The notes beneath the pieces are model-generated. The model made no database searches. It was given only the letters and a program-made list of their open reading frames with translations, and was not told where the DNA came from. From the NCBI GenBank assembly GCA_036275295.1, contig DASUEB010000025.1, forward strand, positions 1-64,000: 64,000 bases of DNA, in the 5' to 3' direction. The position numbers and the translations under genes are program-made. The DNA is from DASUEB01 sp036275295. Its GTDB lineage: Bacteria; Bacteroidota; Bacteroidia; Flavobacteriales_D; Luteibaculaceae. Positions 43,831-52,128 of this stretch are shown here, one piece after another; the stretch's first letter is position 1; the number at the start of each line of letters is the position of its first letter.

Positions 43831-44399
43831 GCCCGATCATTCAAAAAAGCGTTCACTATGTGTTCGGCGTCGCGAAGGGCCTGCTCTAAGACATCGTTGG
43901 TGATGAGCACTTCAAACTCGCGCGCCCGCATGATCTCGGATTCGGCCTTGGCCACGCGTTTCATCAAGCTCTCATCGTTTTCGGTTCCGCGGCCGATTAA
44001 ACGCTCTCTCAGTGCCTGTACAGAGGGTGGCACAACAAAAATCGAGAGGGCTCGATCGCCAAAATAGCGCTTCAAATTGAGCCCGCCACTCACATCGACG
44101 TCAAAAATTACGTGTTTACCAGAGGCCCAAATTCGCTCAATTTCCGATTTCAAGGTGCCGTATTTGGTACCGCTATACACCTCTTCCCACTCAATGAAAT
44201 CGCCGTCTTGAATGCGTTGATCAAAGGCCTCGTTGCTCAAGAAATAATAGTCTTTATCTGGTGTTTCGTTGAATCTACAAGGCCTACTGGTAGCCGAAAT
44301 GCTGAAGGCCAACTGGGCATTCACCTTCAACAGGTGCTTAACGATGGTCGTTTTTCCAGCTCCACTGGGTGCGGAGAATATAATTGCTTTGCCCTTCAT
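43827..44399 (-). CDS. gmk: Guanylate kinase
   Basis: Phosphorylates GMP to GDP. 190 residues from the ATG at 44397-44399; the first residues are MKGKAIIFSAPSGAGKTT (P-loop at 10-17). RPCRFNETPDKDYYFLS is the GMP-binding region and IEWEEVYSGTKYGTLK the lid. An upstream 29-residue extension overlaps the yicC frame and was excluded. The start overlaps the yicC stop by one base and nadD by four, so all three are coupled. Confidence 0.95.
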   Translation of the reverse strand: MKGKAIIFSAPSGAGKTTIVKHLLKVNAQLAFSISATSRPCRFNETPDKDYYFLSNEAFDQRIQDGDFIEWEEVYSGTKYGTLKSEIERIWASGKHVIFDVDVSGGLNLKRYFGDRALSIFVVPPSVQALRERLIGRGTENDESLMKRVAKAESEIMRAREFEVLITNDVLEQALRDAEHIVNAFLNDRA

Positions 44400-45271
44400 T
44401 ACATTAAATTCAACAATTGCTCCTTCACTTTCTCCAGTTCGTCTTTCATTTGAACAACCAAACGCTGAATTTCGGGATCGTTGCATTTAGATCCGATGGT
44501 ATTGATTTCGCGACCCATTTCCTGGGCAATAAAACCCAATTTTTTCCCTTCATGCGAAGAAGCTTGGAGCGTTTCGTTGAAATAGGTGCAATGGGAACGC
44601 AAACGAACCTGCTCTTCAGTGATATCTAATTTCTCCAGGTAATATACCAACTCCTGTTCAAATCGACCTTCGTCGATGGTGTAACGGTCTCTGATTTCGT
44701 CGAGGGCTTTGAGCAATCGGGTTCGCATAGCGGGTTTCCGCTGCTCGGCCAAGACTTCTACCTCCGTAAGCAATTGCGCTATGGTCGCTACTCTTCGCAG
44801 CAGGTCATGCCCCAACACGGCGCCTTCTTGCATTCGGAATTGATCGAAATGCTGAGCCGCTTGCTCTACCAATTGCATTACAAAGGCCCATTCTGCTTCG
44901 TCGAGTTCTTCGCGTTGCGATTGCATCACATCGGGCATATTGAGCAATAGCGACAAAAATTCGGGCTGCGACGCAATTCCCAATTCGCGCTGAATGCCCT
45001 GCAACTCGCTGTAATACGCAGCCAGTAGGGCTTTGTTGATGGCTATTTTTTGCTCGCCGTTGTTTTCAAAATAGATGGAAAGATCGATCTTGCCGCGCTC
45101 CAGTCGACGGCTGATGAAATTGCGCAGATCAAGCTCTTTTTCCCGGTAAACGGATGCCATGCGAACGGAGAGGTCGAGGCCTTTGGAATTGAGTGATCGG
45201 ATTTCGACCGTGAATTTCTTGTTTAGGTATTCGCCTTGGGCCTTGCCAAAGCCCGTCATCGATTGTATCAT
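44399..45271 (-). CDS. YicC-family endoribonuclease
   Basis: 290 residues. The family start MIQSMTGFGKAQGEY and EIRSLNSKGLDLSVRM are clear, as is the C-terminal DUF1732 part, QEMGREINTIGSKCNDPEIQ. YicC proteins are now known to be RNases that regulate small RNAs in E. coli; that activity here is by family. The ATG at 45269-45271 is 18 bases after a TACCTTTG box on the minus strand (45290-45297), which rules out the TTG at 45292. First gene of the gmk-nadD transcript. Confidence 0.9.
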   Translation of the reverse strand: MIQSMTGFGKAQGEYLNKKFTVEIRSLNSKGLDLSVRMASVYREKELDLRNFISRRLERGKIDLSIYFENNGEQKIAINKALLAAYYSELQGIQRELGIASQPEFLSLLLNMPDVMQSQREELDEAEWAFVMQLVEQAAQHFDQFRMQEGAVLGHDLLRRVATIAQLLTEVEVLAEQRKPAMRTRLLKALDEIRDRYTIDEGRFEQELVYYLEKLDITEEQVRLRSHCTYFNETLQASSHEGKKLGFIAQEMGREINTIGSKCNDPEIQRLVVQMKDELEKVKEQLLNLM

Positions 45272-45289
45272 GCGCCTTTTGCTGTGGCT

Positions 45290-45297
45290 CAAAGGTA
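45290..45297 (-). promoter_or_regulatory. Bacteroidota -7 box of yicC-gmk-nadD
   Basis: Reads TACCTTTG on the minus strand, 18 bases before the yicC ATG, just outside the end of the EamA transporter gene. Confidence 0.6.
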
Positions 45298-46215
45298 TTA
45301 GTTTTTCACCTCAGCGCGAAGGCTTTTGCGGCTCACCAGCGCTACACCGGTAAAAATGGCGATACCACACGCCAGTTTACCCCACGTAATATCGGCGGGT
45401 GGACCGCCAAACCACTTGGCCATTGCCGCCATGAGTAAGGTAGCCACAAAGGGTTGCATGTAGATGTACACGCCTGTAACCGAGGCGGTGACGTATTTGA
45501 GCGCGAAAATATTGAGCAAATAAGCCAAAAACGTAACGCAAAAGACCACAAAGACAATGGCATATACGTTAGAGGCCGTCATCGACGACCATTGAATGGC
45601 TGTAAATTGGTTCCATCCAAAGGGAATGACCATGGGCAAACCAAATAAAAAGACGTACGAGATCACCGTCAACGGTTTGTATTTAACCATCAGGGGCTTG
45701 ACCATTACCAAATACACGGCATACGACAATCCATTGAGCAGCACCATTAAATCGCCGTACCACGTGCTGCCGTTGTCGCTGCCGCCCCTCATCAAAACCA
45801 GCGCAAGTGCCCCTCCGGCGCCTAACGCCACCCCCAGGGCTTTGATGCCCGTGATGCGCTCGCCTTGAATCAAAGCGGCCATCACCAGCACCAAAATAGG
45901 TGTGCTGACCATGATGATCGATGCGTTGACAGGCGAGGTGTGATTCAGTCCATTAAAAAACAGGATTTGATTGGCGCACACCCCAAAAACGGCGCATTTG
46001 GCCATAAGCCAGAGGTCCTTTTTATCGGTGATCCGCTCGCGGTACACCGCCGCCCAAAGCAGCCAAAACAGCACCGTGGTGCACAACACCCTCAAAACAA
46101 TAAAGCCCGATGGTCCAACCAAATCGGGCATTAATCCTTTTGCAATTAAAAAATTGAGGCCGTAGAATAAGTTTACGGCAAAAAGACTGAGGTGTGCAGC
46201 TGCGTTTTTGTTCAT
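45298..46215 (-). CDS. EamA/RhaT-family transporter (drug/metabolite exporter type)
   Basis: A 305-residue protein with ten expected membrane segments in two EamA repeats (FYGLNFLIAKGLMP...; second half from GLSYAVYLVMVKPL). NHTSPVNASIIMVSTPILVL is typical of repeat one. The substrate is unknown; such proteins export amino acids, purines or drugs. ATG at 46213-46215, overlapping the ArsC-like stop by four bases, so both are in one transcript. No regulator is present nearby. Confidence 0.9.
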   Translation of the reverse strand: MNKNAAAHLSLFAVNLFYGLNFLIAKGLMPDLVGPSGFIVLRVLCTTVLFWLLWAAVYRERITDKKDLWLMAKCAVFGVCANQILFFNGLNHTSPVNASIIMVSTPILVLVMAALIQGERITGIKALGVALGAGGALALVLMRGGSDNGSTWYGDLMVLLNGLSYAVYLVMVKPLMVKYKPLTVISYVFLFGLPMVIPFGWNQFTAIQWSSMTASNVYAIVFVVFCVTFLAYLLNIFALKYVTASVTGVYIYMQPFVATLLMAAMAKWFGGPPADITWGKLACGIAIFTGVALVSRKSLRAEVKN

Positions 46216-46562
46216 TGAAGGGCTTCGGCAAGAGCGCTTACAGTCTTCTTGTCGTTGCCTACAAAAATAGCAGTTCCTACAATGGAAACTGGCCTCTTCA
46301 GAAAAGTGTATTCCTCCAAGATCAAGTTGCGGTAGTCGCTTTCGCTCAACTGCTTTTCGTGCAGACCCATAGCGCGGTATTTCATGGCTTTGCGCGAAAA
46401 CAGCGCTTCGTAGCTGCCGGCCATCTTCGCCATTTGATCAAGTTGTTCGGCGGTTATTTTTTCGGTTTTGATGTCTTGCAACTCGAGTTTAGCATCGGCT
46501 CCGGTTTCTTGGATGATGCGGGCGCAGGTGCCGCAATTGGCCAAATGATACATTTTTTTCAT
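46212..46562 (-). CDS. ArsC/Spx-like thioredoxin-fold protein
   Basis: A 116-residue protein of the ArsC/Spx superfamily. HLANCGTCARIIQETGAD gives the redox CxxC-like cysteines (8 and 11), in contrast to classical ArsC, which has a single catalytic Cys; ELQDIKTEKITAEQLDQM and LKRPVSIVGTAIFVGNDK match the family body. Arsenate reduction is doubtful: no arsenic genes lie nearby. The ATG at 46560-46562 lies five bases after a TAACTTTG box on the minus strand, so the transcript may be leaderless; a second Met three codons on is an alternative. Co-transcribed with the EamA transporter. Confidence 0.85.
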   Translation of the reverse strand: MKKMYHLANCGTCARIIQETGADAKLELQDIKTEKITAEQLDQMAKMAGSYEALFSRKAMKYRAMGLHEKQLSESDYRNLILEEYTFLKRPVSIVGTAIFVGNDKKTVSALAEALQ

Positions 46563-46567
46563 AGGTA

Positions 46568-46575
46568 CAAAGTTA
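46568..46575 (-). promoter_or_regulatory. Bacteroidota -7 box of the ArsC-like gene
   Basis: Reads TAACTTTG on the minus strand and ends five bases before the ATG. Confidence 0.55.
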
Positions 46576-46955
46576 AGGAGTGGTTGATGTAGCTTGAACA
46601 AGTCGATTGGGGTTTTGTTCGAGCGCGGGAGATTACAGCAGGCCCCATCCCAGTCAACATCGGCAAACGACGCTGAACTAAGCGCCAGGAATAGGCTCGA
46701 ACTTTCGGACGATTTGGCGGTTAAGTATGCAACAAAAGACCTTCTCGCGGCGAAAAGTTAACAAATGCTATTTCGCGGGGGTAGTCGCAATAGAGCCTTT
46801 GTATTGACGTTTTGAATTCATCCAAACCCAACAAATGACCCTCGTATCAGAACCAGCGATGAGATGCCGCCTGCAAAAGGCCGTCAACCATCGGATTGTG
46901 TCGTGCCTTAGGGCAGCTTTTTCCCAACAAAAATCAAGCGCAGAACGCCCCCCGT
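46576..46955. other. Gene-free stretch before the ABC transporter genes
   Basis: No credible gene, repeat or strong hairpin seen. It should contain the divergent promoter region of the ABC ATPase gene. Confidence 0.4.
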
Positions 46956-47882
46956 ATGAAAGCAACTTCTGATTACGACCCCTCCCAACTGGTGCAGGTG
47001 GAAGACCTGAGCAAATCGTTTGGGGATTTTAAGGCGGTTGATCGGCTGTCGTTTCGAGTAGAAAAAGGCGATGTGTACGGCTTTTTGGGGCAAAATGGCG
47101 CCGGAAAAAGCACCACCATGCGCATGTTGCTCACCCTGATACGACCCGACAACGGGAACATATCGGTTTTTGGCGAGAAACTAGCGCACCACCGGGAGAG
47201 CATCCTCGGTCGGGTGGGCGCCATGATTGAAAAACCCGATCTGTACAAATACCTCAGCGCATTGGAAAACCTCTCGCTATTTGCCAAACTGAGCGGTTGC
47301 CGCCTCAGTAAGGCCGATCTGCTGCGCCAACTGGCTGTGGTAGGACTGGAAGACCGAGCCAACGACAAAGTAAAGCACTTCTCACAGGGCATGAAGCAGC
47401 GTTTGGGCATTGCCATTGCACTGGTGCACAACCCCGAATTGGTCATGCTCGACGAACCCACCAACGGTCTGGATCCGCAAGGGATTGCCGACATCAGACA
47501 CTTGATTGGCAATCTGGCGGCCGAGCACAAAAAAACGGTGATTGTATCGTCGCATTTACTCGGCGAGATTGAACAGGTGGCCACCCGGATCCTGATTATT
47601 GATCGCGGTAAAAAAATTGTCGAAGGCACCACGCGCGACTTGCTCGACCCCACGCAGACCATTATCGAAATTGAAACCGGTGATCTGGCTAAAACCGCCG
47701 CCCTATTGGCCAATAGCCGCTTTAACCAAGGCGTCCAGCTCAAAGGGCTGTCGGTTACCCTAACCCTACCGCCGGGTGAGATACCGGCGTTAAACCGCTT
47801 TTTGGTAGACGAACAAGTCGACGTTTATCGGATCGCCCAGCGAAACAGCCTCGAAAACTATTTTCTCAACCTCACCCGTTAA
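46956..47882 (+). CDS. ABC transporter ATP-binding protein
   Basis: 308 residues, DrrA-like subfamily for ABC-2 exporters. Walker A GQNGAGKSTT (about 46-55), signature HFSQGMKQRLG (about 145-155), Walker B LVMLDEPTNGLDPQG (about 165-179) and H-loop VIVSSHLLGEIEQVA. A C-terminal extension of about 90 residues is typical of the group. The ATG at 46956 was preferred to one at 46896 that adds 20 poorly conserved residues. It is followed after one base by the permease gene, together a likely exporter operon. The cargo is unknown. Confidence 0.92.
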   Translation: MKATSDYDPSQLVQVEDLSKSFGDFKAVDRLSFRVEKGDVYGFLGQNGAGKSTTMRMLLTLIRPDNGNISVFGEKLAHHRESILGRVGAMIEKPDLYKYLSALENLSLFAKLSGCRLSKADLLRQLAVVGLEDRANDKVKHFSQGMKQRLGIAIALVHNPELVMLDEPTNGLDPQGIADIRHLIGNLAAEHKKTVIVSSHLLGEIEQVATRILIIDRGKKIVEGTTRDLLDPTQTIIEIETGDLAKTAALLANSRFNQGVQLKGLSVTLTLPPGEIPALNRFLVDEQVDVYRIAQRNSLENYFLNLTR

Positions 47883-47883
47883 C

Positions 47884-48759
47884 ATGTACACCCTATTCAA
47901 ACTGGAGTTATACAAAATATTCAAGCGGCCCCGCACATTCATCGCTTTTGGAGCTTTGACTGCATTTGTGGTGGTGCTGCAATTGGGTCTCAAAAGCGAT
48001 GGCAAGGAGTTTATCGACTTCTTCCTGGGCGACTTGAGCAACACCTTCAAATTTGAAGGAAATCTGCTGAATGGCTACGCCGTATGTTTTTTCATCCTGC
48101 TCTCGCTCATTATCCATATTCCGTTACTTGTAGTACTGATTTCGGGCGATATGATCAGCGGAGAGGCCAATATGGGCACCTTGCGCCTGCTGCTGAGCAA
48201 ACCCATAACCAGAACTCAATTTGTATTGGGAAAATTCGCCGCCACCTTTGTCTATGTGCTGTGTCTGCTCATTTGGTTTGCGGTACTTGCCTTGGTGCTC
48301 AGCGTGTGGATATTTGGCACAGGCGACATCTTGCACATGAAAAACGAGTACATCGTGCAGATCAACAGCGGCGACGTGTTATGGCGTTATATACTGGCGT
48401 TTTTGTACGCCGCTTTGGCCTTAACCACCATTGCAGCCCTTTCGTTTTTCATCTCACTTTTTGCCGAAAACTCCATCGGACCTATTGTGGCCACCATGTG
48501 TGTCATTATTGTGTCAACCATATTAAACACCCTGAATATCCCCTCCTTTGTGGCCGTTAAACCCTACCTTTTTACCAGCTACCTAACCGATTGGCGGGGG
48601 TTTTTCGACATCGACCTCAATTCGGCTAACGAAGCCATCAAAGGTTCCTTGGCCAATCCATCCAAAATGATCACCGGAGCCTCAATCCTATTGGGCCATA
48701 TAGCGGCATTTATCGGATTGAGCATTTATTTCCTCAAGCGCAAAGACATACTCACCTAA
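47884..48759 (+). CDS. ABC-2 type transporter permease
   Basis: 291 residues with six expected membrane segments (FIAFGALTAFVVVLQLG; YAVCFFILLSLIIHIPLLVVLI; and four more). NMGTLRLLLSKPITRTQFVLGKF is the typical cytoplasmic loop of ABC-2 permeases next to the ATPase contact. One base separates it from the ATPase gene, so translation is coupled. A short LolA-like gene follows 13 bases later. The exported substrate is unknown. Confidence 0.9.
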   Translation: MYTLFKLELYKIFKRPRTFIAFGALTAFVVVLQLGLKSDGKEFIDFFLGDLSNTFKFEGNLLNGYAVCFFILLSLIIHIPLLVVLISGDMISGEANMGTLRLLLSKPITRTQFVLGKFAATFVYVLCLLIWFAVLALVLSVWIFGTGDILHMKNEYIVQINSGDVLWRYILAFLYAALALTTIAALSFFISLFAENSIGPIVATMCVIIVSTILNTLNIPSFVAVKPYLFTSYLTDWRGFFDIDLNSANEAIKGSLANPSKMITGASILLGHIAAFIGLSIYFLKRKDILT

Positions 48760-48772
48760 TTACGGGCTACTC

Positions 48773-49477
48773 ATGAACATACGCATACTTTCCATAACCG
48801 CTGTTTTTTGGCTCGCAGGCCAATTCCACGCCTATGCTACCGACCCCACCGCAACCGTTGAAAAACTGAAATCAAAATTGCTCAAGGTAAAAGACTACAC
48901 CGCCGACGCCACCTTAAAAACAGACATTCTGTTTATTAAAGCGCCGGTGAGCAATGTAAAGGTGTATTACAAGTTGCCTAATCGGATCAAAATATACAAT
49001 CAGAAAGGTTTATCCATCCTGCCCAAGGGCGGTATTGCGTATAACAACGCGACCTTGCTGGGCATTAAAGACTACGACGCCATCGATGGCGGCCAGGTCA
49101 TGATTGGCAAAACCAAGACCACCCGTATCAGGGTGCTGCCCCGCGAAATCAATACCGATATTGCGGTAATGGACCTCTACGTAGACGAGGCCAATTTGCT
49201 CTTGTTAAAAGCCACCATCACGTCGAAAGAGATGGGTAGCTTCGATATTGAAATGCAATACGGAAAGTGGGCCAACATGGGATTGCCCGACAAAACCACC
49301 TTTGTGTTTAACGTAAAGGATTACAAGATGCCCAAGAGCATTACGCTCGATTTTGACGAGAGCACCCAGCCGAAAAAAGGAACGACACCCAAGAACGGTC
49401 GCGGCCGCATTGAGCTCATATACCGCAATTACACCGTTAACCAAGGCATCAACGACAAAATTTTTGAGGGGAAGTGA
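48773..49477 (+). CDS. LolA-like outer-membrane lipoprotein-sorting family protein
   Basis: A 234-residue periplasmic protein. Signal peptide 1-22 (ending YATDP region). Residues 25-230 match the half-barrel LolA/DUF4292-like fold: VEKLKSKLLKVKDYTADATL helix pair, then strands VYYKLPNRIKIYNQKG, IAVMDLYVDEANLLLLKATI and the C-terminal IELIYRNYTVNQGINDKIF. In this setting it may carry lipids or lipoproteins in the periplasm and work with the ABC-2 exporter upstream, with 13 bases between the genes. The substrate is unknown and the link to the exporter is inferred only from order. Confidence 0.8.
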   Translation: MNIRILSITAVFWLAGQFHAYATDPTATVEKLKSKLLKVKDYTADATLKTDILFIKAPVSNVKVYYKLPNRIKIYNQKGLSILPKGGIAYNNATLLGIKDYDAIDGGQVMIGKTKTTRIRVLPREINTDIAVMDLYVDEANLLLLKATITSKEMGSFDIEMQYGKWANMGLPDKTTFVFNVKDYKMPKSITLDFDESTQPKKGTTPKNGRGRIELIYRNYTVNQGINDKIFEGK

Positions 49478-49706
49478 ATCAAAAATTGCACGATAACCGC
49501 CCTACAACTTGTGCCACATTAATGCATTTGGGGAAAATGGTAATCGGCGCTTATTACGTCGCGCCAACACCCAACGATCTAATAGCAAATCGCTGTTACC
49601 TCCTTGACATGCGATGTGGCAAGGGAGTGCTTTAGAATACGGAAAGCAAGCCGATTGGACTTCGCTGAACCTTGTGTTTCAGGATAAAATACGCTAGTGT
49701 TTTGGC

Positions 49707-50822
49707 TCACCCCGCCATGCCTAACTTGCGCAGCATGCGCACGTGGGCTATAAATGCCGTGCTGTAGCGCTCTGAAACGTTGTATTTGACCCCAAATTTA
49801 CGGGCTGTTTCCTCTACTATGGGCGCAATAGCGGGTAGGTGAACGTGACAAATGTTGGTGAACAGGTGGTGTTCAATTTGAAAATTGAGCGCTCCCATCC
49901 ACCACGTGAGCAATTTGTTTCTCGGACTGAAATTGCTGGTATTTTCTACCTCGTGAATGGCCCATGCATTTTCCATAACCCGTTTGCCATCTTGCTCAAC
50001 CGGAGCAACAAACGTAGACTCTTCTACGATATGAGCGGGCTGAAAAATACACGACAATACCAAGCCCGCAATGGCGTGCATCAGTACAAAACCCAAAATG
50101 ACTTGCCCCCAAGTAAATCCGCTGAATAAAATAGGGATTACCAAGATGTACGTGTAGTAAAACGCTTTTACAGCGGTCATTTGCAACAGCGCTCCTCCTA
50201 AGCTAAAACCTTGTTTTTTGAGCAAATTGGCTTTGTGGTAGCGCAGTACCGATAGAAAATCCTTGCCGGTCATCCAGAACAAGGTCATGATCATGTAGAA
50301 AAACCACACATAAAGGTGTTGAAAGCGGTGGTGCCAGTAGCGTTTTTGATGGGGTGAGAAACGCATCAAGAAAAAGGTTTCAATATCTTCATCTAGGCCG
50401 CTGATGTTGGTGAATGTGTGGTGTAACACGTTGTGCTGAATGCGCCAATTAACGCCACTTCCGCCAATCAGACCCAGCACCGCACCCATCAGACGGTTCA
50501 CTCGTTTGTTGCGCGAATAGGTTCCGTGCTGAGCATCGTGCATCACCGAGGTGCCAATTCCAATCATACCCAAGGCTGAAACAACCCAACAAGCGAAAAA
50601 GAGCCAAGGCTCACCGGCCGTTAGACCTGTGCTGATCACCACCAACGGAACCACAAAAAGGGATATCATGATGGTTGTTTTGGTCCACATCCGAGCGTCG
50701 GCATATGGAGAAATATCGATTTCTTTAAAATAAGCTTTCACGCGTGCGGTTACTTCCTCGTAAAAGAGTTGCTGCTGCTGTGCGGGCGAAAATCGCACCG
50801 TTTGTAATGGCTTTTTTGTCAT
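49707..50822 (-). CDS. Membrane fatty acid desaturase
   Basis: 371 residues. Three histidine boxes for the di-iron site: MHDAQHGTYS (HDxxH, about 95-104), HNVLHHTFTN (HxxHH, about 131-140) and FQIEHHLFTN (QxxHH, about 308-317). Several membrane segments lie between the first and third boxes. The QIEHH form, with glutamine, and the overall layout resemble acyl-lipid/linoleoyl-CoA type front-end desaturases of the delta-5/6 class. The substrate and regiochemistry cannot be read. ATG at 50820-50822; it stands alone. A desaturase near a cold-shock gene may suit a cold-adapted lifestyle. Confidence 0.9.
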   Translation of the reverse strand: MTKKPLQTVRFSPAQQQQLFYEEVTARVKAYFKEIDISPYADARMWTKTTIMISLFVVPLVVISTGLTAGEPWLFFACWVVSALGMIGIGTSVMHDAQHGTYSRNKRVNRLMGAVLGLIGGSGVNWRIQHNVLHHTFTNISGLDEDIETFFLMRFSPHQKRYWHHRFQHLYVWFFYMIMTLFWMTGKDFLSVLRYHKANLLKKQGFSLGGALLQMTAVKAFYYTYILVIPILFSGFTWGQVILGFVLMHAIAGLVLSCIFQPAHIVEESTFVAPVEQDGKRVMENAWAIHEVENTSNFSPRNKLLTWWMGALNFQIEHHLFTNICHVHLPAIAPIVEETARKFGVKYNVSERYSTAFIAHVRMLRKLGMAG

Positions 50823-51118
50823 ACGAATTCAAACTATTGATTACTGCTCTTCAGGGCAGGACTCTACTGATGTATCGCCTTATTTACATTGAGGCATCGA
50901 GGAAATGAAGTAACTGGGAAACGCTTAGTCGATACGGAAGTTCGACCGAGGTGAGAAACACATCACCAACTCAGAAGAGTTAAACACTAGAAAAACACCA
51001 ATCAATAAAAATACTTTATTCGCAAATATAAGGGGTTTGCGGTTTACTCAACGACAGTGACCGATTATATGCGTTGGTAAAATTGGATGCCTAGCTAAAC
51101 CCAAAGGGATTGGCAAAA
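50823..51118. other. Gene-free stretch between the desaturase and the cold-shock gene
   Basis: AT-rich with no gene. Both flanking genes are leftward, so it holds the desaturase promoter; no exact TAnnTTTG box was found. It is followed by the terminator of the cold-shock gene. Confidence 0.4.
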
Positions 51119-51145
51119 AAAATCCCGCTCGAAGGCGGGATTTAC
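51119..51145 (-). terminator. Terminator after the cold-shock gene
   Basis: AAATCCCGC and GCGGGATTT, nine-base-pair stem around TCGAAG, with the A-run on the left giving a T-run on the minus strand. It lies about 25 bases after the csp stop. Confidence 0.85.
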
Positions 51146-51170
51146 ACGATTACCCAAAGGGCGTTTTTGC

Positions 51171-51365
51171 TTACTGAACTTTGCGTACGTTAACAGCGTT
51201 GAGGCCTTTTGGGCTTCTCTCCACTTCGTAGGTTACGCGATCGTTGTCTCTAACGTTTGTCTTTAGACCGGTGGTATGAACAAAAACATCTCCGCTTCCA
51301 TCAGCTGGAGTGATAAATCCAAAACCTTTTACTTCGTTAAAGAACTTTACTGTACCTTCTTGCAT
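51171..51365 (-). CDS. Cold-shock protein
   Basis: A 64-residue single cold-shock domain, an RNA chaperone. RNP1-type KGFGFI (residues 13-18) and RNP2-type VFVHTT (27-32) are intact, and GTVKFFNEVKGFGFITPADG and LNAVNVRKV are the family ends. Usual length. A related CSD-like protein is 27 bases upstream on the same strand and the two probably share a transcript. The strong terminator at 51119-51145 ends it. Cold induction and an extended 5' leader are possible but not seen. Confidence 0.92.
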   Translation of the reverse strand: MQEGTVKFFNEVKGFGFITPADGSGDVFVHTTGLKTNVRDNDRVTYEVERSPKGLNAVNVRKVQ

Positions 51366-51392
51366 TGTATTGATTGTTTGTTGTTTACTGTG

Positions 51393-51818
51393 TTATATTT
51401 TCCGAACTTGAACGGCAATGAAACCTTTTCCGGTGGTTTTCTTTTCGAAACTCACTTGGTCTCTTACGTTGATTACTCCTATCAACTGATTCAATTGTAC
51501 CATGATCGATGATCGGGAGCTCTTCTCGGTGATGTAGCCAATTCCTTTATCCTTGAAAACAAGAGAAAGGGTTCCGGTGGAGGTCTTTTTCTGATCGTTA
51601 GTACGGCTGTAGTTGATGGTGTCCGATTGCGGCGAATGCGCCTGTTTCAAAGGGGGAACATCTGTAATTCGGCCCATTTCATCGACGTAGGCAAACATAT
51701 CTTCTACCGATTTGCCCTTGTCGTTATTCGATTTTCGGTCGAGGCGCTTTTCTGCCTTTTCCTTTTTTTTCCGAGCCCGTTTTTTCTCTAGCTCCTGCTT
51801 TGCATAGGTTGCACCCAT
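51393..51818 (-). CDS. Basic-tailed, divergent cold-shock-domain protein
   Basis: 141 residues. The N-terminus (1-40) is rich in Lys, Arg and Glu and predicted helical (KKRARKKKEKAEKRLDRKSN), followed by VEDMFAYVDEMGRITDVPP, a pattern common to a Bacteroidota family. The C-terminal 60 residues are a cold-shock-like fold: GTLSLVFKDKGIGYITEKSS, with the aromatic RNP1 phenylalanines replaced (KGIGYI instead of KGFGFI), and KGFIAVQVRKI at the end. It may bind RNA through the basic tail more than the weakened domain. The ATG at 51816-51818 is well placed; it is the first gene before the csp gene. Confidence 0.75.
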   Translation of the reverse strand: MGATYAKQELEKKRARKKKEKAEKRLDRKSNNDKGKSVEDMFAYVDEMGRITDVPPLKQAHSPQSDTINYSRTNDQKKTSTGTLSLVFKDKGIGYITEKSSRSSIMVQLNQLIGVINVRDQVSFEKKTTGKGFIAVQVRKI

Positions 51819-52128
51819 TCAGTATTCCTTAGGTTGGGGTCGCTAACAACACCTCGTGTGGAGCCAGCATTCCATTAGGTGGCTGAATGAGCAAGACTGA
51901 ATTAGGAAAGATGAGAGTAATGCGCAAATACGCTCTATCAAAACCAGGCCAGAATAGGCAGAGGCAGAAACCAAATAGATGACAAAGGTACGACAATTTT
52001 CATACCTCCAACAAAATCAAGCAATTATTTACGAGAGAGCTCCTAAATCGAGTCGTAAATTCACCCAGTTCCCGTAAATTATCAGCACAAGTATTCCTCC
52101 CCTCCGCCATGAGTTGGGTGCATCCAAA
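51819..52128. other. Gene-free stretch between the CSD-like gene and the SbtA-like gene
   Basis: Nothing recognised; an exact -7 box for the leftward CSD gene was not found. No repeat or hairpin stands out. Confidence 0.4.

Noticed and set aside
46212..46562. Genuine arsenate reductase
   Set aside because: The site has CGTC rather than a single catalytic Cys and no ars genes are near; called ArsC/Spx-like only.
46973..47743. 256-codon antisense frame over the ABC ATPase
   Set aside because: Long because of codon bias, but serine/arginine-rich and without domains; the plus-strand ATPase has all motifs.
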